Assembly: GCF_000986785.1 (NCBI RefSeq)
Contig: NZ_LAYY01000014.1
Span: 1 to 64,000 of the forward strand
Reading direction: 5' to 3'
Source: Mesobacillus campisalis
GTDB taxonomy: Bacteria > Bacillota > Bacilli > Bacillales > Cytobacillaceae
DNA length: 64,000 bases
This document shows, piece by piece, positions 53,016 to 61,502 of the stretch; position 1 is the stretch's first letter; each line of letters starts with the position of its first letter. Both the position numbers and the translations under genes were made by a program. The notes under the pieces are model-generated. The model saw nothing but the letters and a program-made list of their open reading frames with translations. It did no database searches and was not told the origin of the DNA.

Positions 53016-53093
53016 CAAAAACAAGCCCTCCCTCTGATTCTTGATTAATTTACCATTCCCTTTCAACAAGCAAACAAACGCGATCCTTCAGAA

Positions 53094-53123
53094 AAAGGCG
53101 ACTCTCCACGGAGAATCGCCTTT
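53094..53123 (-). terminator. terminator after GTP cyclohydrolase gene
   Basis: AAAGGCGATTCTCC-gt-GGAGAGTCGCCTTT followed by TTCTG on the minus strand, 55 nt after the stop codon. Confidence 0.85.
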
Positions 53124-53178
53124 CTGTCTTGAAGGGGAGACCGCTATGCATAGATGCATGAATCTTCCCGGTTCATGT

Positions 53179-53916
53179 TCACTCGTTTTTAAAGTGGCCG
53201 GAGCGGTTGACTTTTGTCCGCAGATAGTTCTCGTTAAACTCTGAAACATCTCCCCACAGCTGGACTCTGCCGCTTACCTCCAGCCCTGATTTTGCCAGAG
53301 CCTCCAGCTTTCTCGGATTATTCGTCATGAGGATCACCGGCTTGGACCTCAATGCTCTCAATACCTGGATGGCATCATCGTAATTCCTGGCATCATCCAC
53401 GAAGCCCAGGCTTTCATTGGCATCGACCGTATCATAGCCATTCTCCTGAAGGACGTAGGCCATCGCTTTGCTGAAAAGCCCAATCCCTCTTCCTTCGTGA
53501 TTCGCCAGGTAAAATAGGGCCCCTGTTCCATGCTCTACAATCATTTTCATTGATTGCTTCAGCTGGAAGCCGCAATCGCAGCGTTTGCTGCCAAAGATAT
53601 CGCCGGTATGGCAAATCGAATGCATCCTGATAAGGGCATCTTCCCCATAGGAGAAGTCCCCATAGACCAGCACGCTCGATTGCTGGAATTCGGCAAGATT
53701 GGCCGAAGACAATTTATCAATGATCCTTTGGTAGTCTTCGGTCACTTCGTCGCAGTTGAGCCAGCAATACCACTGGAACTCCACCGTTTCGCCATACAAA
53801 TTGACCGGCAGCCGGATAGGGCCCACAAGATAAATGGCCCCTTTATCGGTTTTTATCAGCTGAATTTTATCTTTAAGGACCGACAGAACTTTTGATTCTA
53901 ACTTTGTTTGCACCAT
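53179..53916 (-). CDS. stand-alone GTP cyclohydrolase II-like protein
   Basis: AAGAGG precedes the ATG. The 245-residue protein is a single GCHII domain without the DHBP synthase part found in Bacillus RibBA. Zinc ligands lie in HSICHTGDIFGSKRCDCGFQLK, and the active-site motif HEGRGIGLFSKA and the C-terminal MTNNPRKLEAL (GTP guanine) are present. It opens GTP to the formamidopyrimidine precursor of riboflavin and related compounds. No other riboflavin gene is nearby, so it may supply another pathway or be a paralogue. Confidence 0.88.
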   Translation of the reverse strand: MVQTKLESKVLSVLKDKIQLIKTDKGAIYLVGPIRLPVNLYGETVEFQWYCWLNCDEVTEDYQRIIDKLSSANLAEFQQSSVLVYGDFSYGEDALIRMHSICHTGDIFGSKRCDCGFQLKQSMKMIVEHGTGALFYLANHEGRGIGLFSKAMAYVLQENGYDTVDANESLGFVDDARNYDDAIQVLRALRSKPVILMTNNPRKLEALAKSGLEVSGRVQLWGDVSEFNENYLRTKVNRSGHFKNE

Positions 53917-54003
53917 CTGATTACCTCTTTTTTGTCTTAGTTTTTATTATTGTCCTGTTTTTTATTTAACCATTCTCTAAAGATTTCTGCAAAGCTTAAA
54001 AAG

Positions 54004-54038
54004 AAAGCATTACCTCTCTCTTTCGAAGTAATGCTTCC
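54004..54038 (-). terminator. terminator after doxX gene
   Basis: GAAGCATTAC-loop-GTAATGCTTTCTTTTT on the minus strand, just past the DoxX stop codon. Confidence 0.75.
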
Positions 54039-54046
54039 TTGTCATA

Positions 54047-54475
54047 TTAATTATTCAGGATTGTGTTTCCCTGTTCCTGTTTTTTGAAGACCACTTGATC
54101 AAGCGCGTAAAGCTTGGATCCATTCACAGCGATGAACACGGCCATCGCCAAAAGCGCAAGGTCAAGCTCATATCCTGCAGAAACTCCATCTCCCAAAAGG
54201 CCGGCACTAAGCTTCACGGTCAGGATTGCGCCCGCCATGATGACTGCAAGCAAACCAGAAACAACACGGCTGAATAGTCCAAGAATCAGCGCAATACCGC
54301 CAACCATCTCGATAAAGGCAACGGCATAGGCAAGGAATCCCGGAATGCCGATGCTCGCAAACCATCCTGCTGTATTTTCAATTCCTCCCTGGAATTTTAC
54401 CAACCCATGCACAAAGAAAATAATTCCCAAAACGACTCTTAGCATCAATACACTTGCTTCATATTTTTTTCCCAT
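54047..54475 (-). CDS. DoxX family membrane protein
   Basis: ATG 54475 follows AAGGAGG. The 142-residue protein has four hydrophobic segments, with the family pattern ASVLMLRVVLGIIFFVHGLVKFQGG and GGIALILGLFSRVVSGLLAVIMAGAIL. DoxX proteins are small membrane components of redox systems such as thiosulfate:quinone oxidoreductase, though most homologues lack a set role. It overlaps the end of the dioxygenase gene by about 1 nt and shares its promoter. Confidence 0.88.
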   Translation of the reverse strand: MGKKYEASVLMLRVVLGIIFFVHGLVKFQGGIENTAGWFASIGIPGFLAYAVAFIEMVGGIALILGLFSRVVSGLLAVIMAGAILTVKLSAGLLGDGVSAGYELDLALLAMAVFIAVNGSKLYALDQVVFKKQEQGNTILNN

Positions 54476-54476
54476 T

Positions 54477-55280
54477 TTAATTTCCTCCTTCATTTAGTTC
54501 GCCAAATTGCCAGACGCTATGGCTCAGGTTTCCGTATCGGTAGCTGCGGTGCAGCAGTTTTGCACTAGGCTGGCTGTCCGCCGCGCCCATTGCATAAAAC
54601 AATGGAACGAAGTGTTCTTTCCCATAAGGCGGCACGGCATATTCTGCAGCCGGCGCTAAAGATTCATACTTGAACAGTGACGACAGGTCCCAATTCACTA
54701 AATGGCGTTCAAGCCATCTGTCAAAATCAAGTGCCCATCCATCCACGTTTTCCTCATTGCCGCCCATCTTGACCGCCCCAAGATTATGGACGGTTCCTCC
54801 GCTGCCGATGATTAAAATATTTTTCTCTCTCAGCGATGCCAGGGACTGGCCAATTTTATACTGCTCCTCTGGCGGAAGCTGCGGATTCACGCTCATCGAG
54901 ATGACAGGAACATCCGCCTCGGGGTAAAGCATCCTTAAAACGACCCAGGCACCGTGATCCAAGCCGCGCTTGGTGTCCACGTTATAAGTGAGATTATGCT
55001 GTTCGAATAATTCCAGTATTTCCTTGGTGACATCCTTATTTCCTTTTGCAGGATATTTGATCCTGTATAACGCCTCCGGAAATCCGCCAAAATCATAAAT
55101 AGTAGCAAACTCATCCACATCACTCACTTGCTGGGCAGATTCTTCCCAGTGTGCAGAAAACAGGACAATTGCCGCGGGCTTTGGCATGGAGCTCCCCAAT
55201 GACTTCAGGAACTGTGTATAGCTGTTATCCTCGATTGCGAGAAGGGGTGCTCCATGCGCAATGAATAAAGACGGCATCAT
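54477..55280 (-). CDS. 4,5-DOPA dioxygenase extradiol-like protein (LigB family)
   Basis: GAGGAG precedes the ATG. The 267-residue protein belongs to the class III extradiol dioxygenase (YgiD/DODA) group: PSLFIAHGAPLLAIEDN with a metal His, VLFSAHWEESAQQVS, KRGLDHGAWVVLRMLYPEADVPVISMS and GSGGTVHNLGAV. It uses a metal to cleave catechol-type rings, or acts on quinones in related enzymes. It forms a unit with doxX and is divergent from an XRE-cupin regulator that probably controls both. Confidence 0.92.
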   Translation of the reverse strand: MMPSLFIAHGAPLLAIEDNSYTQFLKSLGSSMPKPAAIVLFSAHWEESAQQVSDVDEFATIYDFGGFPEALYRIKYPAKGNKDVTKEILELFEQHNLTYNVDTKRGLDHGAWVVLRMLYPEADVPVISMSVNPQLPPEEQYKIGQSLASLREKNILIIGSGGTVHNLGAVKMGGNEENVDGWALDFDRWLERHLVNWDLSSLFKYESLAPAAEYAVPPYGKEHFVPLFYAMGAADSQPSAKLLHRSYRYGNLSHSVWQFGELNEGGN

Positions 55281-55315
55281 ATTGTATCTCCTCGCTTTCT
55301 TTGATGAATAAAAGA

Positions 55316-55366
55316 TTCATATTGAGAAACAAAATGGCCGAAAAAATTTTTGTTTCCCAATATGAA
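55316..55366. promoter_or_regulatory. long inverted repeat, probable operator
   Basis: TTCATATTG-A-GAAACAAAA and TTTTGTTTC-C-CAATATGAA are perfect arms around a short centre, 51 nt in total. It lies between the divergent dioxygenase and XRE-cupin genes, next to the dioxygenase start, and fits binding of a dimeric or tetrameric repressor. Confidence 0.7.
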
Positions 55367-55469
55367 CATTTGTTATTTATAAAGTAACATCGACTCATTG
55401 CCATGTCAACCGTTTTTTTGTTAATATAAAATTAAGTTTACTATAAGGAAACTCTCTGAGGTGAGAATT

Positions 55470-56009
55470 ATGGATATAGGAACAAAAATCCGCGCCATCC
55501 GCAACCGAAAAAAAATCACCATTGCACAAATGTGTGAAGGCACAGGACTATCAAAAGGTTTTATCAGCAATGTTGAAAACAATAACACATCCCCCTCAAT
55601 CAGCACGCTCAGTACAATTGCCTCTTATCTAGGCGTTCCATTGCCCTACCTGCTGCTTGAAAAGAAGCAGCACATGCGCGTCGTCCGCAAAGATGAAAGG
55701 CCGCAGTCATCTTTTAATAATCTGACCATTGAACATTTGGCTTCGAAAGGCGGGCTCACGCTGAAAATCGTTGAATTGCCGCCTGGCGCTTCCATTGGCG
55801 AGCCGCATGCCCATGAAGGCGAAGAGACGCACTTGATCCTGGAAGGAAAAATCTTCGCCGAACAAGGCGAAGACAGCATCATCGCCGAAAAAGGGGACAG
55901 CTTCAGCTGGAATGCCAGCGTTCCCCATTACGTCAAAAACGCTGGCGACAGCAAAGCCGTCATCCTCATCTCGTCCTATACGGATGCAGAGCTGAGGGAT
56001 ATGCTCTAA
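55470..56009 (+). CDS. XRE family regulator with cupin domain
   Basis: ATG 55470 follows GAGGTG; an ATG three codons upstream is weaker. The 179-residue protein has an XRE HTH (about 6-60; KITIAQMCEGTGLSKGFISNVENNNTSPSISTLSTIASYL) and a C-terminal cupin (HAHEGEETHLILEGK with metal-type His/Glu, and GDSFSWNASVPHYVKN). Such regulators sense a small ligand in the cupin barrel. The divergent dodA-doxX unit and the long inverted repeat between them are likely targets. Confidence 0.92.
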   Translation: MDIGTKIRAIRNRKKITIAQMCEGTGLSKGFISNVENNNTSPSISTLSTIASYLGVPLPYLLLEKKQHMRVVRKDERPQSSFNNLTIEHLASKGGLTLKIVELPPGASIGEPHAHEGEETHLILEGKIFAEQGEDSIIAEKGDSFSWNASVPHYVKNAGDSKAVILISSYTDAELRDML

Positions 56010-56011
56010 GA

Positions 56012-56046
56012 AAAACGGTGTCATTCGAAAATGAATGACACCGTTT
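56012..56046. terminator. bidirectional terminator
   Basis: AAACGGTGTCATTC-gaaaat-GAATGACACCGTTT separates the convergent regulator and cysteine desulfurase genes. Confidence 0.9.
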
Positions 56047-56060
56047 GTTTATGAATGCGA

Positions 56061-57179
56061 TTATTTGATGGTTTCCTTTAGCCTTCTTACCACATGTTCC
56101 ATTTCTTCCTTCGTCGTCTCCCGCCCGAAGCTGAAACGGATTGTGCCCATGCCGACCTTTTCAGGCACCTGCATTTCCTTCAATACCGGAGAGAGCTCCA
56201 CCATGCCGGCATGGCAGGCTGAACCGGTCGAAGCGGCAAGCTCAGGGATGGCATCCAATAGATCCTGGCCGACTTTTCCTGGAAAGCTCACATTCAGCGT
56301 GTTTGGCAGCCGCTCGATTGGATGCCCGTTCATTACAACCTGGTCTCCAAATTCCTTTTTCAGCTGCTGCCAGAAATAATCCGTGAGGCCCTTCATTTTG
56401 GGAACATCCATCTGCACTAAGGCAATTTCGCATGCTTTTCCTAACCCCGCGGCCAGCAAAGTATTTTCGGTCCCGGCGCGCAGGCCGCCTTCATGCCCTG
56501 CCCCATGGATCAGCGGCTCCAGCTCGGTACCCTTTTTGATGTACAGCGCGCCAATTCCTTTCGGAGCATATAATTTGTGTCCAGCGATCGTCAGCATGTC
56601 CACTTGCATTTCTTCCACGTCCAGCGGCACTTTGCCTGCCGATTGGGAAGCATCAGTGTGAAAAGCAAGCCCATGCTTCCTGGCAGTTCGTGCAATCTCC
56701 TTTAGCGGCTGCAGTGTGCCAACCTCATTATTGGCATGCATTACAGAAATCAGGATGGTATCCTTGGTAACGGCCTTTTCAATCTCCTCCGGCGACACCA
56801 CACCATACTGGTCCACCCCGACATAGGTAACCTTCGCCCCAATGCTCTCAAGGAACCTGCACGGATTCATGATCGCCGGGTGCTCGATTTTTGTGGTGAT
56901 GATATGATTTCCCTTCCTGCGATGCTTGAAATAGTAGCCTTTGAGGGCAAGATTGTTGCTTTCGCTTCCGCCGCTGGTAAAAATAATTTCTTCAGGCGAA
57001 CAGGAAAGGAAGCTTGCAACCCTCTGCCTTGCTTTTGCGAGCAGTTCCTTAACCGGCTTCCCTGCCCAATGCGTTGCCGACGGATTGCCGTAAAAACTGC
57101 TGACCAGGGGAAGCATTTCTTCCGCTACTTCAGGCGCAACCGGCGTGCTGGCATTATAATCAAAATAAACTTTGTTCAT
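56061..57179 (-). CDS. cysteine desulfurase (NifS/IscS family)
   Basis: ATG 57179 (MNKVYFDYNASTPVAPEV) has AAAGGA upstream. The 372-residue PLP enzyme shows the SGGSESNNLALKG cofactor segment, the Schiff-base Lys in TIAGHKLYAPKG, and the active Cys in STGSACHAGMVE. It takes sulfur from cysteine for Fe-S clusters, tRNA thiolation or thiamine. No scaffold gene is adjacent. The TPP-controlled thiamine locus starts to its right but is transcribed away from it, so a thiamine link is only a possibility. Confidence 0.93.
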   Translation of the reverse strand: MNKVYFDYNASTPVAPEVAEEMLPLVSSFYGNPSATHWAGKPVKELLAKARQRVASFLSCSPEEIIFTSGGSESNNLALKGYYFKHRRKGNHIITTKIEHPAIMNPCRFLESIGAKVTYVGVDQYGVVSPEEIEKAVTKDTILISVMHANNEVGTLQPLKEIARTARKHGLAFHTDASQSAGKVPLDVEEMQVDMLTIAGHKLYAPKGIGALYIKKGTELEPLIHGAGHEGGLRAGTENTLLAAGLGKACEIALVQMDVPKMKGLTDYFWQQLKKEFGDQVVMNGHPIERLPNTLNVSFPGKVGQDLLDAIPELAASTGSACHAGMVELSPVLKEMQVPEKVGMGTIRFSFGRETTKEEMEHVVRRLKETIK

Positions 57180-57269
57180 TTGGATGAATCCTTTCTGCAA
57201 ATTAAATGTTCTCCTACCTCTATTTTACTTCTGCCGGCCAGCTCATGCATGAATTTTGGCTGCACTTTT

Positions 57270-57560
57270 GGCGATGCATGTTTTGTTTGCCGATGAAGGC
57301 GGTTTATTTTCCGAAAATCATTGTTTATTTGCCGATTACGATTTTTATTTTCCAAATCAAGAGTTTTATTTCCCGGATTTCAGCTTTTATTTTCTAGTTA
57401 CATGTTCTATTTGCCAGATTGCCACTTCTATTTGCCAAATTTCAACTCTTATTTGCCGACATACCGCTTCTATTTGCCAATCACATTTCTATTGGCCGAA
57501 TTTCAAATTTTATTTACCGAAATCCCCGTCTTATTGTCCAGTTTGATGAATTAATTGCCG
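57270..57560. repeat. degenerate tandem repeats, family A (TTYTATTTGCC), array 3
   Basis: About fourteen units with a period near 21 nt, for example TTCTATTTGCCAAATTTCAA, TCTTATTTGCCGACATACCG and TTTATTTGCCGATTACGA. They share the consensus and orientation of arrays 1 and 2. The array lies between the divergent cysteine desulfurase and the TPP riboswitch. Open frames through it arise from the 7-codon period. Confidence 0.85.
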
Positions 57561-57595
57561 ATACATTATCTTCTCCGTCTTTTTTTCAGAAAACC

Positions 57596-57623
57596 TTGAC
57601 AATTCCCAACATGGTGGTAGTAT
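57596..57623 (+). promoter_or_regulatory. promoter of the TPP-controlled operon
   Basis: -35 TTGACA (57596-57601) and -10 TAGTAT (57618-57623) are separated by 16 nt. They lie just upstream of the TPP aptamer. Confidence 0.6.
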
Positions 57624-57649
57624 AAAAGACAAATCAAATACCCAACTGT

Positions 57650-57759
57650 ACCACTAGGGGAGCTTTATTGGTAACATCTTTACCTGAAAAGCTGAGATTG
57701 GAGTGAGACTCCGAGACCCTTGGAACCTGATCTGGCTCGTACCAGCGTAGGGAAGTGGC
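57650..57759 (+). promoter_or_regulatory. TPP riboswitch (THI box)
   Basis: Conserved blocks in order: CTAGGGGAGC, GCTGAGATTGGAGTG, GAGACCCTTGGAACCTGATCTGG, and ACCAGCGTAGGGAAGTGG. These are the hallmark TPP-binding segments including CTGAGA and ACCTGATCTGG. Thiamine pyrophosphate should favour the terminator at 57790-57829 and shut off tenA-ykoEDC. Confidence 0.97.
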
Positions 57760-57789
57760 GTTCGCGGACACATTCGTGTGCATTTTCCA

Positions 57790-57829
57790 AAAACCACTTT
57801 CTTTATGTTGTTAAAGAAGGTGGTTTTTT
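57790..57829 (+). terminator. TPP riboswitch terminator
   Basis: AAACCACTTTCTT-loop-AAGAAGGTGGTTT followed by a run of T, between the aptamer and the tenA start codon. Confidence 0.85.
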
Positions 57830-57885
57830 TATGTTTAATCTGCGGTTTGGTACTTGGTTTATAAAAAAATCTGGAGGGGAAAACA

Positions 57886-58569
57886 ATGAAATTTTCACAG
57901 GAACTTCGTCAGGCAGCCGATCACATTTGGGAAGCAAGCTTTCACCACCCGTTTGTAAAAGGAATCGGAGACGGGACATTGTCTTTGGATTGTTTTCGGT
58001 ATTATGTTCAGCAGGATGCCTACTACTTGTCCCATTTTGCAAGAGTACAGGCCTTGGGAGCTGTCAAGGCAACAGACCTTCATACTACCAGCCGGCTTGC
58101 CGCCCATGCCCAGGGTACATACGAAGCCGAACTGTCGCTTCACGAGAATTTTTCAAAGAGATTGGGTATCACCGATGAAGAAAAGGAAAACTTCAAGCCC
58201 GCCCCGACTGCCTACGCCTACACTTCCCATATGTACCGCGCAGCCTATTCCGGCCATATTGGGGATGTAATTGCCGCCCTGCTGCCCTGCTACTGGCTGT
58301 ACTATGAAATTGGCGAAAAACTGCAAGGCTGCACGCCTGAAGAACCGATTTACCAGGAATGGATTGCCGCCTATGGCGGTGAGTGGTTCCGGACACTCGT
58401 AGAAGAACAGATTGCCAGACTCGATGCCATCGCCGAAACCGTGACCGAAGTAGACCGCGCCAGGATGAAGGAACATTTCATCCTCAGCTCCCAATATGAG
58501 TACTCCTTCTGGGAAATGGCCTACCAATTGGAAACATGGCCTGTCCAAAAAGAAACTCTGGAAATTTAG
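57886..58569 (+). CDS. tenA: thiaminase II / aminopyrimidine aminohydrolase TenA
   Basis: GGAGGGG precedes the ATG. The 227-residue all-helical protein matches TenA: FRYYVQQDAYYLSHFARV at the substrate site, the catalytic Cys in LLPCYWLYYEIGEKL and the Glu in SSQYEYSFWEMAYQLE. It hydrolyses aminomethylpyrimidines to HMP, salvaging degraded thiamine. It is the first gene of the TPP-controlled operon and precedes an ECF-type importer, giving uptake plus salvage in one unit. Confidence 0.96.
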   Translation: MKFSQELRQAADHIWEASFHHPFVKGIGDGTLSLDCFRYYVQQDAYYLSHFARVQALGAVKATDLHTTSRLAAHAQGTYEAELSLHENFSKRLGITDEEKENFKPAPTAYAYTSHMYRAAYSGHIGDVIAALLPCYWLYYEIGEKLQGCTPEEPIYQEWIAAYGGEWFRTLVEEQIARLDAIAETVTEVDRARMKEHFILSSQYEYSFWEMAYQLETWPVQKETLEI

Positions 58570-58581
58570 GAGGATACGAAA

Positions 58582-59175
58582 ATGACAAAAGGATTAAAAC
58601 TAACAGACATCCTTGTGACCATCGTCATCGCGATTGCCTTTGGGATTGTCTACATTCTCTGGGGGCCGCTTTACTATGCCTTAAGCCCGCTGGGCCTGCA
58701 TCTTGACCAGCTTGTCTATGGCATGTGGTTCATCGCCGGCCCGGTCGCCTATCTGATTATCCGGAAACCGGGTGTTGCCTTCCTCGCTGAGGTGGCGGCG
58801 GCTTCCGGGGAATTCCTGCTGGGCTCGCCATGGGGATTGTCAGTGCTGCTATACGGAGCCGTTCAGGGTTTGTTTGCTGAGCTTGTGTTCATGCTGGTCC
58901 GCTATAAAAAGTTCAATCTTCAAATTGCGGTACTGGCGGCGACTTCTTCCTGTGCCGGCTCCCTGCTCATGGACGCTGCATATGGGGAAATTGGCGCGCT
59001 TGCAGCATGGAATCTCACCTTGCTTCTGGCCGCCAGGTTTATCGGCTCCATTTTCTTTGCCGGCATTATGGCTTTCTCACTTGTCAAGGTGCTGGAAGCC
59101 ACAGGAGTGACCAATCTGGTACGCCCTTCCTCCCGGGCCGATTATGCAGCGTTGGATGAGGACATGAAAGGATAA
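58582..59175 (+). CDS. ykoE: ECF transporter substrate-specific component YkoE
   Basis: AGGAGGAT precedes the ATG. The 197-residue membrane protein has about six helices, with ITIVIAIAFGIVYILWGPLYY-like and GSPWGLSVLLYGAVQGLFAELVFMLVRYKK segments typical of YkoE. It would bind thiamine or its pyrimidine precursor (HMP-type) outside the cell. It lies 12 nt after tenA and 10 nt before ykoD. Regulation by TPP supports a thiamine-related substrate. Confidence 0.93.
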   Translation: MTKGLKLTDILVTIVIAIAFGIVYILWGPLYYALSPLGLHLDQLVYGMWFIAGPVAYLIIRKPGVAFLAEVAAASGEFLLGSPWGLSVLLYGAVQGLFAELVFMLVRYKKFNLQIAVLAATSSCAGSLLMDAAYGEIGALAAWNLTLLLAARFIGSIFFAGIMAFSLVKVLEATGVTNLVRPSSRADYAALDEDMKG

Positions 59176-59185
59176 GGATCTAAAA

Positions 59186-60649
59186 ATGGAACAACTTGCC
59201 ATCCGTAATTTGCGGCTGAAATTTCCCGGAGAGAAGTCCCTGCTGTTCAGGGACTTGTCCCTCTCCTTCAAAGAAGGGGAAAAGGTTTTGCTGCTTGGTC
59301 CCTCGGGCTGCGGCAAGTCCACCCTTTTACAAGTTCTGAGCGGCCTGATTCCACGCTCGATTGATATCCCGATGAAAGCAGAGAATTACGCTCCCCCATC
59401 TTCCTGGGGATATGTATTCCAGGATCCCGACAGCCAATTTTGCATGCCATTTGCCGATGAAGAAATTGCATTCGTCCTTGAGAATCTGGGTGTACCGCGG
59501 CATGAAATGGATGGCCGGATCCAGCGGCACCTAAGGGAGGTTGGCCTGCATCTGGACGACCTTCATACGAACATCAGCACCTTATCAGGCGGCATGAAAC
59601 AACGGCTCGCCATCGCCTCCGTGCTAGCCCTTCAGCCTGAGGTCCTCTTTCTGGATGAACCGACCGCCATGCTCGATCCTGAAGGGACAAAAGATATCTG
59701 GAGCTTGCTGAAGCAGGTGGGCGAGGACAAAACGGTGTTGGTGGTCGAGCATAAAATTGACCATGTTCTTGAGTTTATCGAAAGGATTATTCTTTTTAAT
59801 GAAAATGGTGAAATCATCGCCGATGGACCAAAGGGAATCATTTTTTCCCGTTACAGGCAGGTGATGCGGAATCAGGGAATCTGGTATCCTGGCGTTTGGG
59901 AGGAGCATCTTCGGCAGCAGCCTTTACCTCCTGTACAGTCCAAAGGAGACCTCCTCTTACATCTCCAAGATTTTAAGGGCTACCGGAAAAAGGAACCTAA
60001 AATTGCAGTAGAAGACCTCAAGGTAATTCCGGGGGAATGGATTGTCATCAGGGGAGAAAATGGCGCTGGCAAAAGCACCTTTCTGCATGCGTTGATGCAA
60101 TTCATCAAACACAAGGGGACGTATGAACTGTTGGGAACGCCCATTAAAAAGCTTAAAAACATAGTAGACTATATGACGTTTGTCTTTCAGAACCCTGAAT
60201 TTCAGTTTGTAGCAAACACTGTTAGGGAAGAAATTGCCTATTCTTTAAGGATTGAAAAAAGGGATTCAGTACAAATCGAGGAAACAGTCCAGCGGCTGCT
60301 GCATTTATTCCATCTTGCAGACCATCAGCATAAAAACCCCTTTCAGCTATCGATGGGACAAAAGCGCCGGCTAAGCGTCGCCGCTTCCATCGTCAAGGAA
60401 CAAAAACTGATGCTGCTTGACGAGCCTACCTTTGGGCAGGATTCAAGAAACACTTTTGCCTTGCTAAGCTGGCTCGAGGAGTACCGCCAGCAGGGCACCA
60501 CCATCATCATGGTGACACATGACGACCATATTTCGGACCACTATGCCTCAAGAGTTTTAACCATAAAAGACAGGCAACTCATCAGTGACGAACAAACCCG
60601 AAGGCATGAAGCAAACCCGATTGCCGGGACGTCTGGAGGTGCTTTTTAG
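59186..60649 (+). CDS. ykoD: ECF transporter ATPase with two NBDs, YkoD
   Basis: A 487-residue fusion of two ATP-binding domains. The first has Walker [12 protein letters not shown], signature LSGGMKQRL and Walker B LFLDEPTAMLD; the second has GENGAGKSTFL, signature LSMGQKRRL (SMG instead of SGG) and LLDEPTFGQD. Both switch His residues are present (VVEHKID, VTHDDH). It drives uptake through YkoE and YkoC. The stop overlaps the ykoC start. Confidence 0.95.
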   Translation: MEQLAIRNLRLKFPGEKSLLFRDLSLSFKEGEKVLLLGPSGCGKSTLLQVLSGLIPRSIDIPMKAENYAPPSSWGYVFQDPDSQFCMPFADEEIAFVLENLGVPRHEMDGRIQRHLREVGLHLDDLHTNISTLSGGMKQRLAIASVLALQPEVLFLDEPTAMLDPEGTKDIWSLLKQVGEDKTVLVVEHKIDHVLEFIERIILFNENGEIIADGPKGIIFSRYRQVMRNQGIWYPGVWEEHLRQQPLPPVQSKGDLLLHLQDFKGYRKKEPKIAVEDLKVIPGEWIVIRGENGAGKSTFLHALMQFIKHKGTYELLGTPIKKLKNIVDYMTFVFQNPEFQFVANTVREEIAYSLRIEKRDSVQIEETVQRLLHLFHLADHQHKNPFQLSMGQKRRLSVAASIVKEQKLMLLDEPTFGQDSRNTFALLSWLEEYRQQGTTIIMVTHDDHISDHYASRVLTIKDRQLISDEQTRRHEANPIAGTSGGAF

Positions 60650-61422
60650 TGAACCTTTACCAAAATGAAACATGGCTCCACTCCGTCAATCCCAGCCTGA
60701 AGCTTCTTGGGTTAACCATCTTGTGCATCGGTGCGCTGTGGATCCATGACCTGAATTACATGGTGACTGTGACTGTCGGGATTCTGGTTTTATTTCTGGG
60801 TTTTACCGGGCAGCGTTTCCGGTACCTCTTTCTCCTGTTCATTCCATTCATGTTCATCTTCTTATCCACCTCATCGGCGATGATCATGTTCGGGCAGGGA
60901 GAAACCACCTGGTTCAAATGGGGGCTTGTCCATATAACAGAGGAAAGCTTTTTGAGAGGGATGCTTGTAGGCTTGCGCGCTCTGCTGTTTGCGGCTCTCG
61001 GGCTGACTTTTGCGCTTACGACCAAGCCCGTGAACTTGTTTTATTCGCTGATGCAGCAAGCGAAGCTTAAGCCCAAATATGCTTACAGTTTCATGGCGGC
61101 TCTCAGGCTGATTCCTATTATGATGGAAGAATTCCAGACAATCAGGAATGCCATGAAAGTGCGCGGGGTTGAAAAACAACTAGGAACTCAGGGAATCACA
61201 TTTAAACTCAAAGCCTGTTCCATTCCCCTCCTGTCCGGAAGCATCCGCCGTGCCCACCGGATTGCCGTGGCAATGGAAGCGAAGCAATTTTCCGAATCTC
61301 CTCACCGGACGTACTATTATCAATTCAGATTTTCGTACGTCGATACGCTTTTCATTTTGTATTTTGCTCTATTGCTTTCGGCAGGCTACTTTGTGGCTGT
61401 CTGGATTCCATTTTTACCATAA
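60649..61422 (+). CDS. ykoC: ECF transporter transmembrane (T) component YkoC
   Basis: A GTG start overlaps the ykoD stop by one base, with GGAGGTG upstream. The 257-residue membrane protein has the EcfT coupling-helix motif KVRGVEKQLGTQG-like (AMKVRGVE) and the second helix motif RIAVAMEAKQF, which contact the ATPase. It joins the S component and the ATPase. B. subtilis has ykoFEDC; here ykoF, encoding a thiamine-binding protein, is absent. Confidence 0.93.
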   Translation: MNLYQNETWLHSVNPSLKLLGLTILCIGALWIHDLNYMVTVTVGILVLFLGFTGQRFRYLFLLFIPFMFIFLSTSSAMIMFGQGETTWFKWGLVHITEESFLRGMLVGLRALLFAALGLTFALTTKPVNLFYSLMQQAKLKPKYAYSFMAALRLIPIMMEEFQTIRNAMKVRGVEKQLGTQGITFKLKACSIPLLSGSIRRAHRIAVAMEAKQFSESPHRTYYYQFRFSYVDTLFILYFALLLSAGYFVAVWIPFLP

Positions 61423-61424
61423 TA

Positions 61425-61455
61425 AAAACCGCGAGAACGTAAATCTCGCGGTTTT
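61425..61455 (+). terminator. terminator after ykoC
   Basis: AAAACCGCGAGA-loop-TCTCGCGGTTTT right after the ykoC stop codon. Confidence 0.85.
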
Positions 61456-61502
61456 GATCTATGCCACTATGAACATATCCCCCGCATTTGTTTTTAATGA
61501 AT

